Shown here in pieces: positions 17,428 to 25,618 of a stretch of 37,714 nt of DNA. The position numbers were made by a program, and so were the translations under genes. The stretch is from Paraburkholderia bannensis. GTDB lineage: Bacteria > Pseudomonadota > Gammaproteobacteria > Burkholderiales > Burkholderiaceae. The first letter of the stretch is position 1. Each line of letters starts with the position of its first letter. The stretch spans positions 1 to 37,714 of the forward strand of contig NZ_JACHBW010000036.1 of assembly GCF_014200455.1 (NCBI RefSeq), written 5' to 3'. Under the pieces are notes generated by a model. The model searched no databases, was not told where the DNA came from, and was given only the letters and a program-made list of their open reading frames with translations.

Positions 17428-18786
17428 ATGAGACGACATCGACCGCCCCTGCCGCATTTCATGCGCGATCCCTCGCATCCCGCGTGGCGCGACATCGCGT
17501 TATCCACGCTGCCGGTCGCGCTGTTCTGTATTGCCGTGGTCGCGCTGGTGGTCTGGCTCGTCGATCCCGCACCGCCGCGTTCCATCACCATCAGCGCGGG
17601 GCCGCGCGACAGCTCGTTCATGCAGATGGCCGAGGGCTATCGCGCGATCCTCGCGCGCAACGGCGTTAAGCTCAAGATCCTCGAATCGGATGGCTCGGTC
17701 GAAAATCTCCAGCGCCTGCTCAATCCCAAATCGCATGTCGATCTTGCCTTCGTGCAAGGCGGCATCGCGCAAGGCATCAATACCGATACGCTGATGTCGC
17801 TGGGCAGCGTGGCGTATCTGCCCATCGTGGTGTTCTATCGCGGCAACGGGCTTTCGCAGCTATCCGATCTCGACGGCAAGCGCATTGCGATTGGCCGCGT
17901 GGGCAGCGGCACGCGTGAGCTGTCGCTGCGGCTGCTGCACGCGAACGGCATGGACCCAGGCGGCGATGCGACCTTCCTGCCGCTCGACGGCCTGGAGGCC
18001 GCCACCGCGCTGGTATCGGATCGCGCCGATGCCGCCATGCTCAGCGGCGATTCCACCACGCGCACGCTCATGCTACGGCTGCTCAATATTCCGGGTATCT
18101 CGGTGATGAGCTTCGAGGAAGCGTCTGCCTATACGCGCATTTTCCCGTATCTCGAAGGCGTGGACCTGCCGCCGGGCGTGCTCGATCTGCGCCGCCGCGT
18201 GCCGCAGCAAACCGTGCATCTGGTCGGGCCGACGGTGGAAATCGTCGCGCGCAATACGCTGCATCCGGCGATCTCCGATCTCATCATCGAAGCCGCGAGC
18301 GAAGTCAACGGCGTGCCGGGTCTGCTGCAGCGCGCGGGCCAGTTTCCCAGCCCCGATGCGCACGATTTCCGCATCAGCGAAGACGCGACGCGCTACTACA
18401 AGTCGGGCAAAAGCTTTCTTTATCGTACGCTGCCATTCTGGCTTGCGAGCGTCGCGGACCGGCTGCTGGTTTTGCTGCTGCCGCTGGCCGTGCTGGTGTT
18501 CCCCGCCTTGCGCGCGATCCCCGCGCTCTATCGCTGGCGCGTGCGCTCGCGCATCTATCGCTACTACGGCGCGCTGATCGCCATCGAGCGCGATGCGCTC
18601 AAACACACGAGCGAGGAGGAGCGCGTGGCGCTCATCAACGAACTCGACGAGATCGAAAGGTCGCTCAATACGCTGCGCATGCCGCTCGCGTATGCCGATG
18701 CTTTCTATGTGCTGCGCGAGCACGTGGGCTTCGTGCGCATGCACCTCATGCCCGCGCGTCGGCAACCTCAAAACGCGACACATTGA
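17428..18786 (+). CDS. Membrane-anchored TAXI family (TRAP-type) solute-binding protein
   Basis: A 452-residue protein. A membrane segment at about residues 26-45 is an uncleaved anchor. The TAXI/periplasmic-binding domain follows (about 52-320): ITISAGPRDSSFMQMAEGYRAIL, VDLAFVQGG, LDGKRIAIGRVGSGTRELS and VSDRADAAMLSG. A second hydrophobic segment (about 333-362) is followed by a basic, charged C-terminal region with coiled-coil character (EEERVALINELDEIERSLNTLR). No TRAP membrane subunit (DctQM) is nearby, so this two-anchor protein probably acts as a sensor or accessory binding protein rather than a transporter part; that is inference. An alternative start is ATG 17461. No strong ribosome site is visible at either. 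Confidence 0.82.
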   Translation: MRRHRPPLPHFMRDPSHPAWRDIALSTLPVALFCIAVVALVVWLVDPAPPRSITISAGPRDSSFMQMAEGYRAILARNGVKLKILESDGSVENLQRLLNPKSHVDLAFVQGGIAQGINTDTLMSLGSVAYLPIVVFYRGNGLSQLSDLDGKRIAIGRVGSGTRELSLRLLHANGMDPGGDATFLPLDGLEAATALVSDRADAAMLSGDSTTRTLMLRLLNIPGISVMSFEEASAYTRIFPYLEGVDLPPGVLDLRRRVPQQTVHLVGPTVEIVARNTLHPAISDLIIEAASEVNGVPGLLQRAGQFPSPDAHDFRISEDATRYYKSGKSFLYRTLPFWLASVADRLLVLLLPLAVLVFPALRAIPALYRWRVRSRIYRYYGALIAIERDALKHTSEEERVALINELDEIERSLNTLRMPLAYADAFYVLREHVGFVRMHLMPARRQPQNATH

Positions 18787-19088
18787 TGATGCAAGCGCGT
18801 TGTTTGCTGTGTGCCTGAAGGTCGATTGAATGCTTCCCGAATTATTTCGTAGTCCGTTTTTATCGGCTTGATTGATCCACTTTTCAAAACAGACAAACTT
18901 TAACGAACCGGCGGTTGACACTACGAGTCGCCCCCCTATATTTTGCCGCTAGTACCTGTACGACGTCGCATGGCATCCGGGCGCAAGCACAAGCACAAGC
19001 CAACCTTCGCGCCGCAAGCAGGAATGCCGCTGCTGGACACGCAGTTGGGCATTCGCAAAGACCTACCCGCAACGAGGAGGGCCGATTC
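18787..19088 (+). promoter_or_regulatory. Intergenic region with a strong promoter for the DUF3300 gene
   Basis: The gap contains TTGACA (18915-18920), a 16-base spacer and TATATT (18937-18942), the best sigma-70 consensus promoter on the plus strand here. It implies a leader of about 140 bases before the GTG start. The coding frame is open through this leader, but it lies over the promoter and lacks a ribosome site. The first 100 bases are AT-rich with no gene. Confidence 0.7.
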
Positions 19089-20393
19089 GTGAAACCGTCC
19101 GGTGTACGCCAGCATGCTGCCTGGCTCATATGCGCCGCGCTCGCGGCCGCACCGCTGTACATTGGGCCTGCCGGGCCCACTGCCGCATTGGCGCAAAGCG
19201 CGGCGCATCTCTCCAGCCAGCAACTCGATTCGCTCACCGCGCCGGTCGCGCTGTACCCGGACGCCTTGCTCGCCCAGGTGCTCATGGCCGCCACGTTCCC
19301 GCAGGACGTGCAGTCCGCCGCAGCATGGTCCAAGGCCAATCCTAAACTTCAGGGCGACGATGCCGTGAAGGCGGTCGCCTCGCAGCCCTGGGACCCTAGC
19401 GTGCAATCGCTCGTCGCGTTTCCGCAGGTGCTGGCCACGATGTCGTCCAGGCCCGACTGGGTCGCGCAGATCGGCAATGCCTTTCTCGCGCAGCCGAACG
19501 ACGTGATGGATTCCGTGCAACGTCTGCGCGCGCAGGCGCAGAAGGCCGGCAACCTCAAGTCGAGCGAGCAGCAGAAGGTCGTGGTGCAACCTGCGTCCAG
19601 CACCACTACGACCCAGACCATCGTGATCGAACCGGCCAATCCGCAGGTGGTCTATGTGCCAACCTACAACCCCACCGTGGTCTATGGCACGTGGCCGTAT
19701 CCGGCCTATCCGCCGGTGTATATGCCGCCGCCTCCGGGCTACGCAATCGCCGCGGGCTTCGTGAGCGGGCTCGCCTTTGGCGCGGGCGTGGCAGTGGCGA
19801 ATTCGCTGTGGGGCGGCTTCGGTTGGGGCACGCACGACGTCAACATCAACGTCAATCGCTACAACAATATCAACGTCAACAACCGCATCAACACGAACGG
19901 CTCGACTGCCAACTGGAATCGCAACGCCAATGTGGAGCGCCGCCAGAACTTCAATCAGAACCTGAGCAACGCGAATCTGAATGGTCAGCGCAACCAGTTT
20001 CGCGGTTACGACCAGTCGCGTCAGCAGGCCGCGCAGACCTTGCAGAACCGCACCGGCCAGAACATGAACGGCAACGCCAGCCAGCGGCTGAACGATATCC
20101 AGCACGGCGGTACGCGGCCCGGCGCGGGCGGCCCGGGTGCGAACGGCACGCAAAACGCCAATCGCGGCAACGAGTTCAACAACCGTGCGCAGAACGCCAA
20201 CCGGCAAAACGACCTCAGCAACCGTGCCCAGAGCGCCAATCGCGACAACGCGTTGCGCGGCGCCGGGGATGGCGGTGGAGCGCGCGCCGATATGCAGCGC
20301 GGCCAGCAAAGTCGAGAGGCCTTCCAGAACCGTGGCGGCGGCGCTCGCCTGGGTGGTGGTGGCGGTGGCGAACGCCACTTTGGCCGTCGTTGA
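19089..20393 (+). CDS. DUF3300 envelope protein with Asn-rich tail
   Basis: A 434-residue exported protein. The start is GTG 19089, chosen because GAGGAGG lies seven bases upstream and a signal peptide follows at once (cleavage near ALA-Q, 35/36). The DUF3300 domain spans about residues 42-215 (LDSLTAPVALYPDALLAQVL, MAATFPQDV, PDWVAQIGNAFLAQPNDVMD, VVYVPTYNPTVVYGTW). A Pro/Tyr-rich stretch and a short Gly/Ala hydrophobic segment follow. The tail is low-complexity, first Asn-rich (NINVNRYNNINVNNRINTNG), then NRAQNANRQND-type repeats, ending in Gly-rich HFGRR. The domain's function is not established. It is followed after 20 bases by the DUF2950 gene, an association that recurs in proteobacteria as far as I recall, so the two likely act together in the envelope. 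Confidence 0.86.
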   Translation: MKPSGVRQHAAWLICAALAAAPLYIGPAGPTAALAQSAAHLSSQQLDSLTAPVALYPDALLAQVLMAATFPQDVQSAAAWSKANPKLQGDDAVKAVASQPWDPSVQSLVAFPQVLATMSSRPDWVAQIGNAFLAQPNDVMDSVQRLRAQAQKAGNLKSSEQQKVVVQPASSTTTTQTIVIEPANPQVVYVPTYNPTVVYGTWPYPAYPPVYMPPPPGYAIAAGFVSGLAFGAGVAVANSLWGGFGWGTHDVNINVNRYNNINVNNRINTNGSTANWNRNANVERRQNFNQNLSNANLNGQRNQFRGYDQSRQQAAQTLQNRTGQNMNGNASQRLNDIQHGGTRPGAGGPGANGTQNANRGNEFNNRAQNANRQNDLSNRAQSANRDNALRGAGDGGGARADMQRGQQSREAFQNRGGGARLGGGGGGERHFGRR

Positions 20394-20413
20394 ATATCTA
20401 TAGGAGTCTCGCG

Positions 20414-21373
20414 ATGATCCGTACTCACGCACGCCGCCCGTCGCAAGGCGCGCGGCCTGCCGGGCTCACCCGGCTCAGCGCGGCGCTGGCGTTTGCGCTG
20501 TTCGCCGCGCCTGCCTTGCTGGCCGTACCCGGCGCGGGCGCGGCCTTGGCGCAGGCCGTGTATCCCACGCCCGATGCCGCGGCCCAGGCCTTCACCGACG
20601 CACTCTCCAGCAACGACCACGAAGCGATGAAACACGTGCTCGGCAGCAATTTCCAGCAGTTCATTCCCACCCAGAACATTGGCGAGGATGACATCAACGA
20701 CTTCCTCGGCGCGTGGGCCAAAGGCCATCAGATCGTGCCGGACGCCACGCCCGTCGCTGGCAAGGCCAGCGCGCATCTGAGCGTCGGCGACAGCGGCTGG
20801 ACGCTGCCGGTCCCGCTGGTGCAGAGCGGCAGCGGCTGGCGCTTCGACCCACGCGAAGGCGGGATCGAAGTGCTCACGCGGCGAATCGGCCGTAACGAGC
20901 GCGCGGCCATGCTTTCGTCGCTGGCCTACGTCGATGCGCAGAACGACTATCGCAAGCTCATGCAGCACTACGCCCTGCGTATCGTGAGCACGCCGGGGGC
21001 GCATGATGGTCTGTACTGGCCGGTGGGCTCCGGCGAGGACCCAAGTCCGCTGGGGCCGCTTGCGGAAACCATGCCGCACGATTCGAAGATCACGCCGCAG
21101 GAGGGCTACCACGGCTACCACTTCCGGATCCTTACGGCGCAAGGCCCGCATGCGGATGGCGGCGCACGCAGCTACCTGGAAGCTGGCCAACTGACCAACG
21201 GCTTTGCTCTTGTGGCCTGGCCGGCGCAGTACGGCAAGACGGGGGTGATGAGCTTTATCGTCAATCAGGACGGCAAGCTGTACCAGAAGGACCTCGGGCC
21301 GAACGGCGCGAAAGCGGCCGCCGCGCTCAAGAGCTTCGATCCCGATCCGTCCTGGCAGGCCACGGCGCCCTGA
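20414..21373 (+). CDS. DUF2950 exported protein
   Basis: A 319-residue protein with a long signal peptide (cleavage near ALA-Q, 46/47). The DUF2950 pattern follows: PTPDAAAQAFTDALSSNDHE, GGIEVLTRRIGRNERAAM, YVDAQNDY, DGLYWPVGSGEDPSPLGPL, GYHGYHFRILTAQGP and YGKTGVMSFIVNQDGKLYQK. TAGGAG at 20401-20406 precedes the ATG. It is cotranscribed with the DUF3300 gene. The biochemical role is unknown; it is expected in the periplasm or at the outer membrane. It ends before a strong terminator. Confidence 0.88.
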   Translation: MIRTHARRPSQGARPAGLTRLSAALAFALFAAPALLAVPGAGAALAQAVYPTPDAAAQAFTDALSSNDHEAMKHVLGSNFQQFIPTQNIGEDDINDFLGAWAKGHQIVPDATPVAGKASAHLSVGDSGWTLPVPLVQSGSGWRFDPREGGIEVLTRRIGRNERAAMLSSLAYVDAQNDYRKLMQHYALRIVSTPGAHDGLYWPVGSGEDPSPLGPLAETMPHDSKITPQEGYHGYHFRILTAQGPHADGGARSYLEAGQLTNGFALVAWPAQYGKTGVMSFIVNQDGKLYQKDLGPNGAKAAAALKSFDPDPSWQATAP

Positions 21374-21422
21374 GCGTCAAGTGCTGGCGCGCCGTGTAGC
21401 GCATACACGGTGTTTTTGCAGC

Positions 21423-21448
21423 AGGCGCCTTCGGGCGCCTTTCTTTTT
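21423..21448 (+). terminator. Rho-independent terminator after the DUF2950 gene
   Basis: A 7-bp stem AGGCGCC/GGCGCCT with a TTCG tetraloop is followed by TTCTTTTT. It closes the DUF3300-DUF2950 transcript. Confidence 0.9.
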
Positions 21449-21532
21449 GTATGTTCTGTTCATTGCGTTGCCGCTGGCCAGGTTTGCAACGCTTGAACGC
21501 TCTTGACGTGTAAATCGGGCACAATCGGCTGG

Positions 21533-21567
21533 AAGTGGGGGCTGACGGCGCGCAGCCGCCTCCACTT
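21533..21567 (+). promoter_or_regulatory. Hairpin in the leader of the YSC84-like lipoprotein gene
   Basis: AAGTGGGGGC (21533-21542) pairs with GCCTCCACTT (21558-21567), giving 10 pairs with one G-T. An alternative inner pairing GGCTG/CAGCC is possible. It lies about 100 bases before the start codon. The rest of the gap 21449-21664 shows no gene and no certain promoter. Confidence 0.4.
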
Positions 21568-21664
21568 TGCGGCTGGGGAGAGGGTGAAAGCGAGGCCGGA
21601 TCGATGCCGGGCACGTCGTTTGCTGTATCCCTGCGCAAACTCTTATTCGTGTGGAGATAACGAC

Positions 21665-22252
21665 ATGCAACGACGCAACTTCATGCTTTCGGCAGCCGTA
21701 GCGCTTGCCTCCGGCGGTATGGCGCTCGCAGGCTGCACCACTACGCCGGGCAACACCTCCAACGCTGCGACGGATATGTCGAAGCGCCAGTCGATCGACG
21801 CCAATGTCGACGACGCAATGACGAAGCTGTATTCGACCGTCAAGGGCTCGCGCGAGCTGGTCGCCAAGTCGCGCGGCGTGCTGGTGTTCCCGTCGGTGCT
21901 GCAGGCGGGCTTTATCGTCGGCGCGCAATACGGCGAAGGTTCGCTGCGCGTGGGCGGCGCGACGACCGGCTACTACAGCACGGTGTCCGGCTCGTTCGGC
22001 CTGCAGGCCGGCGCGCAGTCGAAGGCCGTCATCTTCTGCTTCATGACCCAGGATGCGCTGGACAAATTCCGCAGCACCGACGGCTGGGCAGCGGGCGCGG
22101 ACGCTTCGGTCGCGCTCGTGACGATCGGCGCGAACGGCGCGGTCGATACCAACACGGCAACGCACCCGGTCGAAGTCTTCGTGTTGACCAACGCCGGCCT
22201 GATGGCGGACGTCTCGCTCGCGGGCACCAAGGTTACGCGTTTGAAGATCTGA
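21665..22252 (+). CDS. YSC84/SYLF domain lipoprotein
   Basis: A 195-residue lipoprotein: the signal peptide ends in lipobox LAGC (21-24), so Cys24 is lipidated. The rest is a SYLF (YSC84) domain, recognisable by AKSRGVLVFPSVLQAGFIVG, GEGSLRV, YYSTVSGSFGLQAGAQSKAV, FCFMTQDALDKFRSTDGWAAGADASVA and a final LMADVSLAGTKVTRL. In eukaryotes the domain binds phospholipids; bacterial members are small envelope lipoproteins linked to stress in some species. GGAG lies about ten bases before ATG 21665. It is a single gene between two terminators. Confidence 0.9.
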   Translation: MQRRNFMLSAAVALASGGMALAGCTTTPGNTSNAATDMSKRQSIDANVDDAMTKLYSTVKGSRELVAKSRGVLVFPSVLQAGFIVGAQYGEGSLRVGGATTGYYSTVSGSFGLQAGAQSKAVIFCFMTQDALDKFRSTDGWAAGADASVALVTIGANGAVDTNTATHPVEVFVLTNAGLMADVSLAGTKVTRLKI

Positions 22253-22287
22253 TCGGTCTGGGCCTCGCCTGAAGACCGTGCAACGAA

Positions 22288-22321
22288 AAAGGGCAAGGCC
22301 GTCGTGGCCTTGCCCTTTCTA
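22288..22321 (+). terminator. Rho-independent terminator after the YSC84-like gene
   Basis: A 13-bp perfect stem AAAGGGCAAGGCC/GGCCTTGCCCTTT with loop GTCGT is followed by a short T-rich tail (TTTCTATTT overlaps the 3' arm). Confidence 0.9.
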
Positions 22322-22617
22322 TTTGGCGTGAACCGTCCTGCCTACAGGAATCGAAAGACGCGCCTCGGCGTCTCGATTAAGACAGTTTTTGTAATTAATA
22401 TAATCTATCGAATTATCAGAAGTAATTCGTTGGAGCATCGCCTGGTTCGGTCGTCCTGCGCTCTCATGGATATCCCCTATGCAACGTCCGCGTGCTCCTG
22501 CCGATAGGACGAGACGAAGAGCACGAATGCGCAACATAAGAAGTCACACAAAGTAGACGCAAAAAAGCGACGCCCACCAAAGCGATCGCGGACCCATACG
22601 CCAGGAGACCGGACCAC
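22322..22617 (+). promoter_or_regulatory. AT-rich control region before the chemotaxis receptor gene
   Basis: The 365-base gap after the YSC84-like gene holds the terminator above and then an AT-rich block. The block has a perfect TATAAT at 22399-22404 and, five bases later, a perfect 7-bp inverted repeat CGAATTA-tcagaag-TAATTCG (22409-22429). No good -35 partner is seen at the right distance. The arrangement suggests a regulated promoter with an operator near the start point. No gene is seen in the rest. Confidence 0.45.
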
Positions 22618-24237
22618 ATGCTCAGAAACATCACGATTCGCGGAGGGCTCACCCTCGTCATCGGCATCTTCGTCGCCTTCTTGCTGGTCGTGATCGGCGT
22701 GGCCTATGGCGCGCTGAAGCTGACCAACGAGAGCCTGCTCGACACCCAGCGCAGCGCGCAGTCGCTCGCCGCGCTCAAGACCAGTTCCGAGCGGCTCCTG
22801 CAGGTGCGTCTCGCGCTGGGCGGCTACGAGACGCTCTTCAGCGTGGGCAAGTCCACCGACGGCATGCTCGATCAGGCGCACAAGATCCTTGCCGATTCGA
22901 ACAAGGATTTCGCGACCTACAGCGCCGGCCCGTTCGCCGATGACGACGAGGCGCGTCTCGCGCATACCGTTGCGCAGGCGCGCACGGCGCTCGTCGAGCA
23001 GGCGCTCGAACCCGAGTACAAGGCGCTCGTGGACAACGACTTCAACACCTTCCGCACGATCCAGGGCGAAACCGCCGACCGCTATTACGGCACCTATGCA
23101 AAGGCCATCGACGCGCTGGAGGACTGGCAGCAGGCGCGCGAACAGCGCAATGCCGAAACGGCGGCGACGCGCTTTCGTTTTTCGCTGATCGTGTTCGCCG
23201 TGATCGGCGCGGTGGGCGTGGCGATCGGCCTGATCGCGCGCGGCGGGTTGGCTGCGGCGGTGGTCAAGCCCGTCGATACGGCGATACGCCACTTCCAGCG
23301 CATCGCCGCCGGCGACCTGAGCGTCGATGTGCGCGTGCGTTCGAGCAACGAAATGGGCCAACTGCTCGGCGCGCTGGCGCAGATGCGTGAAGCGCTGATC
23401 GGCACGGTCGCGCGCGTGCGCGGCAGCACGCAGGAAATCACCTTGGGCGCCAACCAGATCGCGGCGGGCAATGTCGATCTGTCGAGCCGCACGTCGCAGC
23501 AGGCGGCGGCGCTGCAGGAAACCGCCGCGAGCCTGGAGCAACTTTCGGCGGCGGTGCGCCAGAACACGGCGGGCGCGCAGGAAGCGAGCGGTCTCGCGCA
23601 GGGTGCGCTCAGCACGGTTTCGCGCGGCGCCGACGTGGTCGCGCGCGTGAACGAGACGATGAGCGACATCTCGTCGTCGTCGCGCAAGGTCGAAGAAATC
23701 ACCGGCATCATCGAGGGCATCGCGTTCCAGACCAATATCCTTGCGCTCAACGCAGCCGTCGAGGCGGCGCGCGCGGGCGAGGAAGGGCGCGGCTTCGCAG
23801 TGGTGGCGCAGGAGGTGCGCAGCCTCGCACAGCGCTCGGGTACGGCGGCCAAGGAGATCAAGGAACTGATCGCCGCGTCGGTGGCGACAGTGGGCACGGG
23901 CGCGCGTCTGGTCGAGGAAGCGCGTCATACGATGGGCGAGGCGCGTGACGCCGTTGCGCGCGTGAGCCACATCATGGGCGAGATCACGGCGGCCACGCGC
24001 GAGCAGAGCGACGGCATCGAGCAGGTCAATCGGGCTATCGCGCAGATCGACGAGGTCACGCAGCGCAACGCGGCGCTGGTGGAGGAGGCGGCGGCGTCGG
24101 CGCAGTCGCTGGAATCGCAGGCCGATGCGCTGCGCGAAGCCGTTTCCGTGTTCCATCTGGCCGATGGCGCGGCCGCGCGCGCAGTGGCGCATGGCGGCCA
24201 CGAAGCCGCCGGCGTGGGCGCGCTCGCCTTAACCTGA
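22618..24237 (+). CDS. Methyl-accepting chemotaxis protein
   Basis: A 539-residue receptor. TM1 lies at about residues 10-33. The periplasmic ligand domain (about 34-190) is helical and Tar-like in length (LKTSSERLLQVRLALGGYETLF). TM2 at about 191-215 is followed by a HAMP domain (VVKPVDTAIRHFQRIAAGDLSV). The cytoplasmic signalling hairpin has the conserved tip EGIAFQTNILALNAAVEAAR, then AGEEGRGFAVVAQEVRSLAQ. Methylation helices flank it (SSRTSQQAAALQETAASLEQ). No C-terminal NWETF-type CheR-docking pentapeptide is present. No che genes are nearby, so it is an orphan receptor; the ligand is unknown. The next two genes handle amino acids, which may hint at the signal but proves nothing. Confidence 0.93.
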   Translation: MLRNITIRGGLTLVIGIFVAFLLVVIGVAYGALKLTNESLLDTQRSAQSLAALKTSSERLLQVRLALGGYETLFSVGKSTDGMLDQAHKILADSNKDFATYSAGPFADDDEARLAHTVAQARTALVEQALEPEYKALVDNDFNTFRTIQGETADRYYGTYAKAIDALEDWQQAREQRNAETAATRFRFSLIVFAVIGAVGVAIGLIARGGLAAAVVKPVDTAIRHFQRIAAGDLSVDVRVRSSNEMGQLLGALAQMREALIGTVARVRGSTQEITLGANQIAAGNVDLSSRTSQQAAALQETAASLEQLSAAVRQNTAGAQEASGLAQGALSTVSRGADVVARVNETMSDISSSSRKVEEITGIIEGIAFQTNILALNAAVEAARAGEEGRGFAVVAQEVRSLAQRSGTAAKEIKELIAASVATVGTGARLVEEARHTMGEARDAVARVSHIMGEITAATREQSDGIEQVNRAIAQIDEVTQRNAALVEEAAASAQSLESQADALREAVSVFHLADGAAARAVAHGGHEAAGVGALALT

Positions 24238-24267
24238 GGTTATATCCCCCGTTCGATTCGCCATTGA

Positions 24268-24301
24268 GTTCCTTTTTTTGCCCGGCGAGACTGGAAGGAA
24301 C
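24268..24301. promoter_or_regulatory. 7-bp inverted repeat before the D-amino acid dehydrogenase gene
   Basis: GTTCCTT (24268-24274) and AAGGAAC (24295-24301) are perfect inverted copies with a 20-base spacer, 24 bases before the start codon. It could be an operator or an RNA stem; the function is unknown. Confidence 0.35.
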
Positions 24302-24324
24302 ACAGAAAGCGGAAACAACGGGCT

Positions 24325-25572
24325 ATGCGAATTTGCGTGCTGGGCGGCGGGGTGATCGGGGTCACGACCGCGTATTTTCTGGCCCGCGATGGACATCAGG
24401 TGACGCTCGTCGAGCGTCATTCAAACGTGGCGCAGGAGACCAGCCACGCCAACGGCGGCCAGTTGAGCTACAACTACGTGGCGCCGCTGGCCGATCCATC
24501 GGTGCTGCCGAAGCTGCCGCAATGGCTCTTTTCGCGCGACGCGGCGCTGCGTTTCGTGCCGCGGTTGGACCCGCGTCAATTGCACTGGTGCGTGGCCTTC
24601 CTGCGCGCCTGCACGCGCGAGCGCAGTCGCGCCACCACGGCGCAATTGCTTGGGCTGGGTTTTCTGAGCCAACGTCTGATGCACGATATCGTTGCGCGCG
24701 AAACCATCGACTTCGACTACGTGCGCAACGGCAAGCTCGTGGTGTTTCGCGATCAGGGCGGCTTCGAGGGCGCGCGCCGCCAGGCCGACTATCAGGCTCA
24801 ACTGGGTTGCGAACAGCATGCGCTCGATGGCGCGGCGTGCGTCGCGCTTGAACCGGCGCTGGCGCATATCAGCGGCGAGATTGCGGGCGGCATTCACACG
24901 CCGGGCGAAGAAGCCGGCGATTGCGACCGCTTCACGCGCGGCCTTGCGCGCGCAGCCCAACGCGATGGTGTGGATCTGCGTCTCGCCACGCAATTTTCCG
25001 GACTGCGAACGAAAGGCAAGACAGTGGAAGCGGTGGTGACGTCGGCGGGCGACATCGAAGCCGATGCTTTCGTCGTGTGTCTGGGCATGCAGAGTCAGCC
25101 CTTGCTCAATTCGCTTGGCGTGCGCGTGCCGATGTATCCGCTCAAGGGCTACAGCCTCACGCTGCCGACGGCGCGTGCCCCGGGCGCGCCGCGCCTGTCA
25201 GTCACCGACGCGCATCACAAGGTGGTCTACGCGCCGCTTGGCGAGCGCCTGCGTATCGCGGGCATGGTCGATCTCAACGGCATGAGCGCGCAAGCCGATC
25301 AGGCGCGCATCGCCTTGCTCACGCGCCAGGCGCGCGAGACCTTTCCCGATGCGGGCGATTACCGCGCCGCGCAGACGTGGACCGGCATGCGGCCCGCTAC
25401 GCCAGACAGTAAGCCGCTGATCGGCGCAACGCAATTTCGCAATTTATGGATGAACACGGGGCATGGTGCGCTGGGCTTTACGCTCGCCTGCGGCAGTGCC
25501 CAGTTAATGGCCGATCTGATCGCGCAGCGCACCTTGCCGCTCAACGGCGACGCGTTCGCGCCGGGCCGCTGA
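24325..25572 (+). CDS. D-amino acid dehydrogenase, DadA-type flavoprotein
   Basis: A 415-residue FAD enzyme that oxidatively deaminates D-amino acids to 2-oxo acids, passing electrons to the respiratory chain at the inner membrane. The N-terminal Rossmann motif is MRICVLGGGVIGVTTAYFLA, with VTLVER ending the second strand. DadA-typical blocks follow: SHANGGQLSYNYVAPLADPS, NGKLVVFRD, GGIHTPGEEAGDCDRFTRGL, YPLKGYSLTLP, WTGMRPATPDSKPLIG and NLWMNTGHGALGFTLACGSA. Length is near the usual 410-430. Classical dadA is paired with the alanine racemase dadX; here it is instead followed after 46 bases by an ABC binding protein. Another DadA paralogue may exist elsewhere, so the gene symbol is withheld. 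Confidence 0.88.
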   Translation: MRICVLGGGVIGVTTAYFLARDGHQVTLVERHSNVAQETSHANGGQLSYNYVAPLADPSVLPKLPQWLFSRDAALRFVPRLDPRQLHWCVAFLRACTRERSRATTAQLLGLGFLSQRLMHDIVARETIDFDYVRNGKLVVFRDQGGFEGARRQADYQAQLGCEQHALDGAACVALEPALAHISGEIAGGIHTPGEEAGDCDRFTRGLARAAQRDGVDLRLATQFSGLRTKGKTVEAVVTSAGDIEADAFVVCLGMQSQPLLNSLGVRVPMYPLKGYSLTLPTARAPGAPRLSVTDAHHKVVYAPLGERLRIAGMVDLNGMSAQADQARIALLTRQARETFPDAGDYRAAQTWTGMRPATPDSKPLIGATQFRNLWMNTGHGALGFTLACGSAQLMADLIAQRTLPLNGDAFAPGR

Positions 25573-25618
25573 ACGTTTTTCTCACCTCGTTTTCACAACA
25601 CGCTGGGAGTAGAGCACG

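Noticed and set aside
18736..18760. Another MarR-type palindrome (GTGCGCATGCAC)
   Set aside because: It lies within the coding sequence near the end of the TAXI gene and is not near a promoter.
18915..19088. Upstream start of the DUF3300 protein at 18915
   Set aside because: It overlaps the -35 TTGACA itself, has no ribosome site and would bury the signal peptide. GTG 19089 has GAGGAGG.
19840..20260. DNA repeat array in the DUF3300 gene
   Set aside because: The repetition is at the protein level (Asn-rich tail) in an intact frame; the bases vary too much for a structural DNA repeat.
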